This document shows positions 34,196-42,851 of a stretch of DNA of 51,244 bases, in pieces. Position 1 is the first letter of the stretch; every line of letters begins with the position of its first letter. The position numbers and the translations under genes are program-made. The notes under the pieces were generated by a model. It did no database searches and was not told the origin of the DNA. It saw only the letters and a list, made by a program, of their open reading frames with translations. Source of the DNA: an uncultured bacterium (GTDB lineage: Bacteria; Bacillota; Clostridia; Lachnospirales; Lachnospiraceae); contig CANPIC010000020.1 in NCBI GenBank assembly GCA_947574055.1, forward strand, positions 1-51,244, read 5' to 3'.

Positions 34196-35650
34196 ATGAG
34201 TAAAATTATTATTTATGGTGCAGGGAAAATGTTCTGGGAAAACATAAAACGAATTGATTTTTCAGAAGTTGTCTGCATCACGGATGAAAAAAGATTTATG
34301 ACGCCTCTTTTTGGTTGTAATATTATCAGAAAAGAAAGGATTTTGGAATACGAATTTGATTATATCGTTATATTTAATAAGTGGTATGCGAAAGAAATTA
34401 AAGAAGACCTAATTAATCTGGGTATCAGCGCTGATAAAATCATACATTGGGCTTACTACCTGTATATCATAAAGTATCAAATGCCAAATATCAGTGAAGA
34501 CAGTATGTTTATATTAAAAAAGTGGTTTGGTGAGAAAAAAGGACAGGTTGTATTGGATGTGGATGGTGGAATGACTTTGAACTGTCTGCATATGTCTAAT
34601 AAACAAATTGTAAATAATATATCTGTAATTGATAATTATGAGACAGGTGATGTCGATTTAATTGACCGACGTTTGTATGCTCATTCTATTCATAAGTTTG
34701 AGAAAGATACATATGATACGATTGTTTGTTTGGACTATTTTCTTAAGCACACATTCGAAGAATGGAGGGAATTATTCAATAAGACATTTGATAGTTCCAG
34801 ATATATAATCGTATCTGTTCCGTATCAAGGTTTTAATTTGTCCGATACATCCTGGGATAAATGGGAAATTGAAGAAAAAGCGATTGTAGAAAGTTCCAGT
34901 TATAATATGATTCGGGTCTTTATCATAGACAAATGGAAGATTCATCCGAATCTGAAGGTATATGTTGTTACACATAAGCCATTTATACCGCCGGCAGATA
35001 CCATGTATGTTCCGGTTTACGCTGGTGCAGGCAATGATAACCCTATGGGGATACAGGGGGAAAGGGTTGAAGATAATATTTCAGATTTAAATCAGTGGAT
35101 AAACGAATGTACTGTGCTGTATTGGATTTGGAAACACACAAGTGAAACTTATGTGGGCTTAAATCATTATAGGAGATATTTTTCATTAACCATGACCCCA
35201 ACTTACGAAAGGATTGTAAATGCAGCTGAAATAATGGAGGATTTACGTGAATTTGATATGCTGGTAGCTCCATTGTACGACTCTTATCCGTTTTCTTTAA
35301 AAGCACAGATGGAGGTTAGTGTAAATGCAGACGCTTTTAAAAAGGGATACTATAAGATACGTTCCATTATTGAGGAAAAGTATCCCAATTATATAAGAGA
35401 ATTTGATATTTACTTTGAAGGACATTACATGTATCCCTGTAATATGTTTATAACAAACAGAGGGATTCTGGATGCATACTGTAATTGGCTATTTGATATA
35501 TTGCCGGAAGCATGCGCTGATTTTGATGTAAATGTGTATGATATTTATAGTCAAAGAATGATCGGATTTATGGCAGAGAGATTGCTGACTTTATGGATCA
35601 TACACAATAATATTTCAGTAAAAGAAATTCCGATGGTTTCTATAGAGTGA
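34196..35650 (+). CDS. Rossmann-like domain, methyltransferase-like segment and DUF4422 glycosyltransferase
   Basis: 484 residues, three parts. (1) Residues 1-90 are the shared cluster domain (SKIIIYGAGKMFWENI, VCITDEKRFMTP, FDYIVIFNKWYAKE). (2) About 110-255 has a degenerate methyltransferase outline (GQVVLDVDGGMTLN, then YDTIVCLDYFLKHTFEEW) with no clear SAM-binding glycines, so likely inactive. (3) About 262-484 is a DUF4422 domain, found in capsule and polymer loci as a putative glycosyltransferase: KVYVVTHKPFIPPADTMYVP, NISDLNQWINECTVLYWIWK and YVGLNHYRRYF. ATG 34196 has AGGAG at 34182-34186; an in-frame upstream start at 34169 lacks one. Confidence 0.8.
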   Translation: MSKIIIYGAGKMFWENIKRIDFSEVVCITDEKRFMTPLFGCNIIRKERILEYEFDYIVIFNKWYAKEIKEDLINLGISADKIIHWAYYLYIIKYQMPNISEDSMFILKKWFGEKKGQVVLDVDGGMTLNCLHMSNKQIVNNISVIDNYETGDVDLIDRRLYAHSIHKFEKDTYDTIVCLDYFLKHTFEEWRELFNKTFDSSRYIIVSVPYQGFNLSDTSWDKWEIEEKAIVESSSYNMIRVFIIDKWKIHPNLKVYVVTHKPFIPPADTMYVPVYAGAGNDNPMGIQGERVEDNISDLNQWINECTVLYWIWKHTSETYVGLNHYRRYFSLTMTPTYERIVNAAEIMEDLREFDMLVAPLYDSYPFSLKAQMEVSVNADAFKKGYYKIRSIIEEKYPNYIREFDIYFEGHYMYPCNMFITNRGILDAYCNWLFDILPEACADFDVNVYDIYSQRMIGFMAERLLTLWIIHNNISVKEIPMVSIE

Positions 35651-35670
35651 ATATCGGATTGGGAGATACT

Positions 35671-36873
35671 ATGAAAGAAAGACTTAAATTTTCGGTTATT
35701 GTGACAGTATACAATTTGGAAAGTTATCTGGAAGAATGTTTGGACAGTATAATAAATCAGTCATATGAGAATCTTGAAATTATTTGTATAGATGATGGTT
35801 CGACGGACAATTCCCCGGCAATATTGGATTGGTACGCAAACGTGGACCAAAGAATACGGGTAATACATAAAAAAAATGCTGGTTTGGTCAATGCCAGAAA
35901 GCAGGGGGTAGAAGAGGCTGACGGGGACTATATTGTATTTGTCGATGGTGATGACTGGATTGAACCGGAGATGTATGAGACGTTTGCGGCAGAGATTAAA
36001 AAGAATCAGAGTGAAATTGTTATTGAAGGGGTAACAAGAGATAATATTGATAAAATATATAAAGTATATAATTATGTGCCGGCAGGTTTTTATGACAAGG
36101 CAGCCATGGAGAGAACTATATATCCGGTAATGCTGTGTACAGGTAATTGGTATCAGTTTGGTATTACACAATATGTATGGAACAAGGCTTTCGAGAGATC
36201 ATTGATTTCATCTGTTATTGATTCTTTGGATGAAAAGGTGATTGATGGTGAAGATGTAGCACTTGTTTTTCCGTTGATGTTAAAGGCCAGAAGAGTCAGT
36301 ATCTTGACAGATTGTCATTATCACTACCGGGAAATTCCAACATCAATGTGCCGAAAAAAATCTGATGAATATTACACACAGGTGCTTTATTTAAAAAGAA
36401 ATCTTGAAAAAAACCTACTGACGTCAAAATACAAAAAGATTATTGAACCGCAGTTGAGACAGTATATGTTGCATATGCTATTTAATGGTATGAAGTCTTT
36501 GTTTGAAGTAGAGGCCTGGGTAAATGTTGGGGCAGAAAGTTTTGACTATAGAGGGATAAGGCCTGAAGACACTGTGATATTGTATGGTGCAGGTTTTAGG
36601 GGACAAAAATGTTATAAAGAAATGATTCAAGAAAACATATGTTTTGTTTCTGCGTGGGTTGACAGAAATCTGTCGGGACGCAGAATGTGCAGTCGTATTA
36701 TAGAAAGTCCGGAGGATATTTGCAACAAGGAGTATGATTGGATATATGTTGCGGTAAAGGAAAAAAATGTTGCTGACGAAATTATGGAGGAACTAGAAGA
36801 AATGGGAGTCCCGGGGAATAAGATTTTGTGGCGACAAAGAATAAAAAAATGGGATTGTTTCACAGTAAAATAG
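35671..36873 (+). CDS. Family 2 glycosyltransferase with C-terminal Rossmann-like domain
   Basis: 400 residues. The N-terminal GT-A domain begins LKFSVIVTVYNLESYLEECL with CIDDGSTDNSPAILDWY, NAGLVNARKQGVEEADGDY and VDGDDWIEPEMY (metal-binding D-G-D-D, about 90). Residues about 300-395 are the shared cluster domain: DTVILYGAGFRGQKCYKEM, FVSAWVDRNLSGRRM, YDWIYVAVKEKNVADEI and GVPGNKILWRQR. ATG 35671 has GGGAG at 35661-35665; the in-frame GTG at 35647 overlaps the previous gene. The glycosyltransferase moves a sugar within polymer assembly; the role of the appended domain is unknown. Confidence 0.9.
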   Translation: MKERLKFSVIVTVYNLESYLEECLDSIINQSYENLEIICIDDGSTDNSPAILDWYANVDQRIRVIHKKNAGLVNARKQGVEEADGDYIVFVDGDDWIEPEMYETFAAEIKKNQSEIVIEGVTRDNIDKIYKVYNYVPAGFYDKAAMERTIYPVMLCTGNWYQFGITQYVWNKAFERSLISSVIDSLDEKVIDGEDVALVFPLMLKARRVSILTDCHYHYREIPTSMCRKKSDEYYTQVLYLKRNLEKNLLTSKYKKIIEPQLRQYMLHMLFNGMKSLFEVEAWVNVGAESFDYRGIRPEDTVILYGAGFRGQKCYKEMIQENICFVSAWVDRNLSGRRMCSRIIESPEDICNKEYDWIYVAVKEKNVADEIMEELEEMGVPGNKILWRQRIKKWDCFTVK

Positions 36874-36891
36874 AAAATAGGAGGTTATATT

Positions 36892-39066
36892 TTGCGCAAA
36901 AACAAGCTATCGGTTCTCTATATTGGGCAGGACAATGATACGGCAGCTGACATACTTCGTTCCAAATGTGAAAGTTTTACATGTATGACATTGGAAGAAT
37001 CGACCGATCAGGTATTTATTGATAAGCATAAAAATTGTTATGATACTATTGTATCTATGGGAATGTTGGAATATTCCGATAAACCGATAATAGTATTGGA
37101 AAATTGGAGAGAGATGCTGAGTTATTCTGGAAAACTTTTTCTCGGAATGAATAACAGAATGGGGATTCGTTTTTTTTGCGGAGAAGAAGATCCATATACG
37201 GGAAACAGATTTGACAGCATCGAAAATTATTTGAGACTTTCTGATGATGATAGAAAAAATATGCTTGGAAAGTGCTATGCCGGCTATGATATTGAGCAGA
37301 TGTTGAAACAATCGGGATTTAATGACTTTAAGAGATATTCGGTTTATCCATGCCTTGAAGAACCACAACTGATATATGCAGATGGGGTATATCCTAATGA
37401 AAATCTGGCAATCAGATATTTTCCTAAATATCGTAAGCAAAATGCTGTATTTATAGAAGAAGAGTTTATGATGAATGATTTAATTGAAAACGGACTCTTT
37501 CATTTGATGGCAAACGCTTTTATATATGAATGTGGGAACGGTCCTTTCCTGGATATACAGCATGTAACACTTTCCATGGAGCGAAGCAGGGAAAATGCGT
37601 TTGCTACAATCATCTCGTCAGACGGTATTGTAAGAAAGATGGCTTTATATGAAGACGGGATCGAGAAGATAAAAATTATTCATGAGAATCATAAGCAGTT
37701 GATGGAAAATGGTATACAAGTGGCTCCTACCCAGATAAAAGGTGATAAATGTATAACGCCGTTTATCCATGGTATAAATTGTGATATATATATGAGAGAA
37801 TTGCTGTGTACGGATGCTGAAAAATTTTTAGAGGTGATGGATCAATTTAAAGAAATCGTATATAGATCATCCAAGTGTGTAATGAATGATAAGGATATGG
37901 GGCCAATTCTTGAAAAAGGATACTTGGATTTAGTGCCGCTTAATTGTATTTATAATGATGGAGAGTTTACGTTTTTTGATCAGGAATTTGTCGAAAATAT
38001 GTATCCGGCAAATGCTATTTTGTATAGAGCGATCTCTATAATTTATTGGGGACGTATTTATGATCAAAAAATATATCCATATGAAAAACTACTGGAGAGG
38101 TATGGACTTTGTAAAAAAAGGGAGCATTGGGAACGGCTGGGAATGTGCTTTGCACAACAGCTGCGTGTGGAATGTAATAGTGAATTTTCCGGGCAGTATA
38201 AATTAAAAGATAATGTAATAGTTAAGGAGAATAGACAGGCGATAGCATATGGTAACGAAACATTTTTTTCGATGTTTGCAGATATTTTTGGAGACGTTTA
38301 CAATAAAAAAATTTTTGTGTTCGGGGCAGGAATATGGGCAAAATACTTTATTGCTATGTATAAGGATGATCTGAATATAGTTTGTTTATTGGATAACGAT
38401 TCAGAATTATGGGGGACCAAGCGTTATGGATTTAAAATTCAGTCCCCTTTGCTGCTGGCACATATGGATCCTGATGATTATAAAGTGTTTGTATGTGTGA
38501 AGGATTATAAATATATAGTAGAGCAAATCAGGATTTTAGGTACTAAAAATATTGCGGTATTTAATAAATACAGGGTGTATCCAGGCCGACAATCCGCGTA
38601 TGTGTCTAAGACCTATACCCCAAAAGGAGAACCTAAAAAATATCATATAGGGTATATAGCAGGAGTATTTGATCTGTTTCATATAGGGCATTTAAATATG
38701 TTCAGACGTGCAAAAGAGCAGTGTGATTATCTTGTGGTGGGTGTGGTTTCAGATGAGCAGGTGAAGAAAAATAAACATAAGGAACCTTTTGTTCCATTTG
38801 CAGAAAGACTTGAAATTGTAAGAGCCTGCCGTTATGTAGATGAGGCTATGGCGATTCCGATTGATTATAGCGGGACGGTAGAAGCATATCAAAAATATCA
38901 TTTTGATGTACAGTTTTCAGGAAGTGATTATATGAATGATGCATGGTGGTTGGAGCAGAAAAAGTATTTAGAATCACAGGGAGCAGAACTTGTGTTTTTT
39001 CCTTATACGCAAAGTACAAGTTCATCAATGGTTCAGAAAGCCATTTTGAAAACCATTGCGGAATGA
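36892..39066 (+). CDS. Four-part fusion: methyltransferase-like, kinase-like, Rossmann-like and cytidylyltransferase
   Basis: 724 residues, start TTG 36892 with AGGAGG upstream. (1) About 1-165: methyltransferase-like (YDTIVSMGMLEYSDKPIIV, then LSYSGKLFLGMNNRMG). (2) About 180-440: kinase-like, ending LDLVPLNCIYNDGEFTFFDQ, which resembles the D-L-x-P-x-N and D-F/Q-E motifs of aminoglycoside-kinase-like folds. This order recalls WbdD, the methyltransferase-kinase that caps O-antigen chains exported by ABC transporters. (3) About 470-565: the shared cluster domain (KIFVFGAGIWAKYFI, LLDNDSELWGTKRYG). (4) About 581-715: an intact TagD-like cytidylyltransferase with FDLFHIGHLNMFRRA (HxGH) and TQSTSSSMVQKAIL. 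The gene precedes the exporter genes. A chain-end modifying role is inferred. Confidence 0.8.
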   Translation: MRKNKLSVLYIGQDNDTAADILRSKCESFTCMTLEESTDQVFIDKHKNCYDTIVSMGMLEYSDKPIIVLENWREMLSYSGKLFLGMNNRMGIRFFCGEEDPYTGNRFDSIENYLRLSDDDRKNMLGKCYAGYDIEQMLKQSGFNDFKRYSVYPCLEEPQLIYADGVYPNENLAIRYFPKYRKQNAVFIEEEFMMNDLIENGLFHLMANAFIYECGNGPFLDIQHVTLSMERSRENAFATIISSDGIVRKMALYEDGIEKIKIIHENHKQLMENGIQVAPTQIKGDKCITPFIHGINCDIYMRELLCTDAEKFLEVMDQFKEIVYRSSKCVMNDKDMGPILEKGYLDLVPLNCIYNDGEFTFFDQEFVENMYPANAILYRAISIIYWGRIYDQKIYPYEKLLERYGLCKKREHWERLGMCFAQQLRVECNSEFSGQYKLKDNVIVKENRQAIAYGNETFFSMFADIFGDVYNKKIFVFGAGIWAKYFIAMYKDDLNIVCLLDNDSELWGTKRYGFKIQSPLLLAHMDPDDYKVFVCVKDYKYIVEQIRILGTKNIAVFNKYRVYPGRQSAYVSKTYTPKGEPKKYHIGYIAGVFDLFHIGHLNMFRRAKEQCDYLVVGVVSDEQVKKNKHKEPFVPFAERLEIVRACRYVDEAMAIPIDYSGTVEAYQKYHFDVQFSGSDYMNDAWWLEQKKYLESQGAELVFFPYTQSTSSSMVQKAILKTIAE

Positions 39067-39098
39067 ACGTAATAAGCTGACATGAAAAGGATTGCTAT

Positions 39099-40376
39099 AT
39101 GAAATACAGGAAATTGATAAAAGTTTTAAGATGGGTGATTGCGTGTGCATTTTTGGTTTCTGTGATAACAATCGGTTTATACCCATGGAAAAATCAGAGC
39201 ATCACGTTAAATATAAATTCAGATATGGGGCGGAAGACAGTCACATTTTCCGCATCTGAAATCAATGCCTTAGAAAGTTTTACTGTAACATGTCCAGAAG
39301 GACAGAAATTTATAATGCGGGAAATCTGGTTTAGCAGACAATTCAAATCAATTTCGGTAGCCAAGATTAAAAGTTCGGACATTGAAAAGTATGCATATAT
39401 TGATGGTGACAAAATTTATTTTAATGATGCTATGGCAGATAGGATATCTGAATTATCGAAGACTTTTTTTGTAGAAAGAATTATATATGCTGAAATAGCA
39501 TTAGTAATCGCGCTGGGACTATGGATTTTTGTCAGTGCACTAGCTGAAAAGGTGATGCCTGAAAACAGGGGGAATCATGGGCTTGCCGCAGAAATAAAAA
39601 AAGCGGTCACAAACATTGCAGATTATAGGGAATATATGGTTTATGCGGCAAAGGCTGATTTAAAGGCTGAGGTTGCCAATTCTTACCTGAACAGATTATG
39701 GTGGATACTTGAACCGTTTTGCAATATGCTTGTTTATGTGATTGTATTTGGACATATTATGGGCAGAGATATACAAAATTATCCAATATTTGTATTTTCA
39801 GCATTGCTTATGTGGAATTTTTTTAACAGAGTCATTCAATACAGTGTGAAGTGTGTGAGAAACAATCGTGATATTGTGACTAAAGTATATGTTCCAAAGT
39901 ATGTTTTGCTGATTTCAAATATGATTCTCAGCTTTATTAAGCTGCTGTTTTCTTTCATCGTACTGGCAGTTATGCTTATGATATTCAAGACACATATCGG
40001 CATAGCAGTTATGTGGATTATTCCGGCCTATTTGGTTATGCTGGTCATTACGTTTGGCATAGGCATGATTCTTTTACATTATGGAGTTTACGTAGATGAT
40101 CTATCATACGCGGTTGGTATTTTGTTGCAAATGCTTATGTTTTTATCTGGGATTTTTTATGACCTGCATACTTCATTACCAGCGCCGCTCAGTGGATTGG
40201 TGTTGTGTGTGAATCCGGTTGCAATGTTTACTGATACAATGCGAAGTGCATTATTAAGCAATGAAATTCAGAATGTACCACTGATTATTCTTTGGCTTTT
40301 GCTGGCCATGTTTTTGTCGTATATAGGAATACATATAGTAAACAAAAATGAGAATGGGTATGTAAAGGTGATCTAA
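39099..40376 (+). CDS. ABC-2 polymer exporter permease (TagG/Wzm-like) with extra N-terminal extracytoplasmic domain
   Basis: 425 residues. The C-terminal 260 residues are an ABC-2 polymer permease of six helices (YREYMVYAAKADLKAEVAN, LWWILEPFCNMLVYVIVFG, then NFFNRVIQYSVKCVRNN and VNPVAMFTDTMRSALLS). Ahead of this are a helix at about 10-28, an outward segment of about 100 residues with beta character (ITLNINSDMGRKTVTFSAS, FIMREIWFSRQF) and another helix at about 127-149. TagG and Wzm proteins normally lack this part. Placed 3 bp before the ATPase gene. Exports the finished lipid-linked polymer. Confidence 0.9.
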   Translation: MKYRKLIKVLRWVIACAFLVSVITIGLYPWKNQSITLNINSDMGRKTVTFSASEINALESFTVTCPEGQKFIMREIWFSRQFKSISVAKIKSSDIEKYAYIDGDKIYFNDAMADRISELSKTFFVERIIYAEIALVIALGLWIFVSALAEKVMPENRGNHGLAAEIKKAVTNIADYREYMVYAAKADLKAEVANSYLNRLWWILEPFCNMLVYVIVFGHIMGRDIQNYPIFVFSALLMWNFFNRVIQYSVKCVRNNRDIVTKVYVPKYVLLISNMILSFIKLLFSFIVLAVMLMIFKTHIGIAVMWIIPAYLVMLVITFGIGMILLHYGVYVDDLSYAVGILLQMLMFLSGIFYDLHTSLPAPLSGLVLCVNPVAMFTDTMRSALLSNEIQNVPLIILWLLLAMFLSYIGIHIVNKNENGYVKVI

Positions 40377-40378
40377 GT

Positions 40379-41110
40379 ATGAATAGAACAACCGCATTAA
40401 CAGTTGAACATGTTTGTATAGACTACAGAGATATATCGCATATGTCTCTTGCAAAAAGTCTGAAGCCTGGAGAGGTCAAGAAAATAAGCAATGTCAGAGC
40501 AGTAAATGATATATCGTTTTCCGTCAAAAAGGGGGAAATACTGGGTATTGTTGGGCGCAATGGTTCCGGAAAAACTACTCTGCTTCGATCCATTGCGGGA
40601 ATATTTCAGCCGGATGAAGGCAAAATTGAATTACACGGAAACCGGGCATCCCTGATGGCTATTGGTATTGGATTTAATGGAAATAATACCGGGAGAGAAA
40701 ACATTCTAAAATCGGGTATGCTGCTGGGATGCAAATTGGATTATGTAAAAGAGTATATGGAAGAAATTATAAATTTTTCGGAATTGGGTGATTTTATTGA
40801 CAGACCAGTAAGAACTTATTCTTCTGGTATGTATTCTAAACTTTCTTTTTCTGTTACCGCAATTTTGGATACTGATATTATGTTGGTAGATGAAGTTCTT
40901 TCTGTTGGTGATGAGCATTTTAGGAAAAAAAGTTTCAAAAAAATGGAAGAGTTAATGAGATCTGATCGGACAGTACTTATAGTTAGCCATGCCACAAACA
41001 CATTAAAAGAATTTTGTAATAAAATTCTTTGGATTCATGATGGACGTTTTAGGATGCTGGATCAGACAGATACAGTTTTGTCGGAATATGATAAATCCAT
41101 GCAACTATAA
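40379..41110 (+). CDS. ABC polymer exporter ATPase (TagH/Wzt-like)
   Basis: 243-residue ATPase partner of the preceding permease. Walker A GRNGSGKTTLLRSIAG (about 60), the signature YSSGMYSKLSFSVTA (about 143; SGM in place of SGG, usual for TagH/Wzt), Walker B DIMLVDEVLSVGDEHF and the switch His in TVLIVSHATNTLKEF. The N-terminal segment YRDISHMSLAKSLKPG is typical of polysaccharide and teichoic acid exporters. It has no C-terminal carbohydrate-binding domain, so recognition of a capped chain end by a Wzt-like domain is not expected here. AAGGTGAT precedes ATG 40379. Confidence 0.94.
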   Translation: MNRTTALTVEHVCIDYRDISHMSLAKSLKPGEVKKISNVRAVNDISFSVKKGEILGIVGRNGSGKTTLLRSIAGIFQPDEGKIELHGNRASLMAIGIGFNGNNTGRENILKSGMLLGCKLDYVKEYMEEIINFSELGDFIDRPVRTYSSGMYSKLSFSVTAILDTDIMLVDEVLSVGDEHFRKKSFKKMEELMRSDRTVLIVSHATNTLKEFCNKILWIHDGRFRMLDQTDTVLSEYDKSMQL

Positions 41111-41189
41111 TTGCCTAAAAGAAGTATGTATTAAAAAATGGTGTCATAATTTTATTGGTAGGATTCAGTAAAGAAAGGTTATAAATATA

Positions 41190-42809
41190 ATGAATATAAA
41201 TACCGGGTACAAATGGAAAACAGGATATTGTGCTGCTAATGCTGTGGACATAAATCCATTGCAATTTGCATGGATGAAGAAAGCTGCGATGCAGTGTGAA
41301 CGATTTATTTTAGGAATTCCTGATAAACAAATTATGACAGCATTATTTGAAAAAAGGGATGATTATAATCCGGTTTGTATACGAGATTTCTGGAAAGAAA
41401 TAAAATGGATTGATGATGTTGTAATTTTGGATTTCGAAAGTCTGGATTATCGAAGAGCGTTTGAAAAGTCTTCTTTTGATGTTTGTTTTTATGGTTCCAG
41501 ATACGGACTTGGCTTTGAACGGGACAATGCTTTTATGAAAGCACATAATGTATTTTTTATACCATTAATTCCGGAAAAGCTGAGTCTTGCGGAGGGAAAA
41601 ACTGCAATTGAACTGCCATTGGAGCAGATTTTTTTGCAAAAAAAACTGATTTTATTTGGTACAGGGATCTATTTTGACTTTTTTTTAGAACGGTATGGTC
41701 AAAAGTATAGACCTGCATATGCGGTTGATAACAATAAGGAAAAATGGGGAAGGAATAAAAATGGTGTTTTAGTTTGCGATCCATCGGTTCTTCGGGAGGA
41801 AAAGCCGGAAAATATACTGATAATTGTCTGCAGTAAAAAATATCAGCCTATTTTAGAACAAATGAAAGAACTGGGAGACTATGACTATCGGTTGCTTTTA
41901 TGCCGCAATGAAATTGCGTTGCTGGAAGAGATGAATTTCTTTGAAAAAGTCAATAAAAATGAACGCGTATTAAAGAGAATTCATGAAATTAATTATGGCA
42001 TGCTTAAAGAATTTGACCGGGTGTGCAGATTACATAAAGTGCAATACTTTCTTAATTATGGTTCATGCCTTGGAGCGATACGGCATAAGGGATTTATACC
42101 ATGGGATAATGATGTGGATGTATGTATGACACGTGAGAATTATGAGAAACTTTTTCCGTGGAGGGATGATTTTAATCAAATATATCGTTTTGTATCACCT
42201 GATGAACTGGGAAAAAAGAAGTATTATGATTGTGTGCCCCGCTTACATTATAAAAAGGCATATATTCTCATGGATGAAGAAGCATGCAGGTATTACGAAA
42301 ATCAAAATAACCGGATTGATTTAGATATGTTTATGATTGATAAAACGTACGATACATGGAAGGGAAAGTTCCAACGTTTTGAATTGGCATTATTATATGG
42401 ATTGATGAATGCGTATCGCCACAATTCACTATTTTATGATTATTCAGGACTTATGAAAGCCGCCAATTTCGTTTTAAGACTAATCGGTCGCGGTATTCCT
42501 TTGGATTGGCTGAAAAAACGGACAGATAGAGTTGCAAAACGTTTTAATAATGATTCTGAGGCACCATATTATTTTATAAGTAATTGTGCCTTGTGTAAAT
42601 TAAAGTTGTTATTTCCTGCCGAGATTTTTGATAAGGCCATTGATGTTCCATTTGAAGATTTAAGTGTCATGATCCCGGTAGGGTATGATGAATTTCTTAG
42701 ACTAATATTTGGAGATTATATGAAATATCCTGCTGAAGCAGAGCGGGTGCCTCATTGGGGGAGAATTTTAATATCGCCTGACAGGTTCGTGTTTGAGGAA
42801 GCAGAATAA
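41190..42809 (+). CDS. Decayed cytidylyltransferase, Rossmann-like domain and LicD-family transferase
   Basis: 539 residues, three parts. (1) About 5-140 aligns by eye with the cytidylyltransferase end of the gene at 36892 (GYCAANAVDINPLQFAWMKK against GYIAGVFDLFHIGHLNMFRR), but the HxGH active site reads NPLQ, so it should be catalytically dead. (2) About 150-245 is the shared cluster domain (KLILFGTGIYFDFFLERYG, YAVDNNKEKWGRN, ILIIVCSKKYQPIL). (3) About 260-510 is LicD: VQYFLNYGSCLGAIRHKG and FIPWDNDVDVCMTRENYEKL with the D-x-D pair. LicD proteins add phosphocholine or other phospho-substituents to surface polymers. AAAGG precedes ATG 41190. Confidence 0.85.
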   Translation: MNINTGYKWKTGYCAANAVDINPLQFAWMKKAAMQCERFILGIPDKQIMTALFEKRDDYNPVCIRDFWKEIKWIDDVVILDFESLDYRRAFEKSSFDVCFYGSRYGLGFERDNAFMKAHNVFFIPLIPEKLSLAEGKTAIELPLEQIFLQKKLILFGTGIYFDFFLERYGQKYRPAYAVDNNKEKWGRNKNGVLVCDPSVLREEKPENILIIVCSKKYQPILEQMKELGDYDYRLLLCRNEIALLEEMNFFEKVNKNERVLKRIHEINYGMLKEFDRVCRLHKVQYFLNYGSCLGAIRHKGFIPWDNDVDVCMTRENYEKLFPWRDDFNQIYRFVSPDELGKKKYYDCVPRLHYKKAYILMDEEACRYYENQNNRIDLDMFMIDKTYDTWKGKFQRFELALLYGLMNAYRHNSLFYDYSGLMKAANFVLRLIGRGIPLDWLKKRTDRVAKRFNNDSEAPYYFISNCALCKLKLLFPAEIFDKAIDVPFEDLSVMIPVGYDEFLRLIFGDYMKYPAEAERVPHWGRILISPDRFVFEEAE

Positions 42810-42851
42810 GGTTACAATATTTCTTATAGTTCTTTAAGGAGCGTGATCAAA

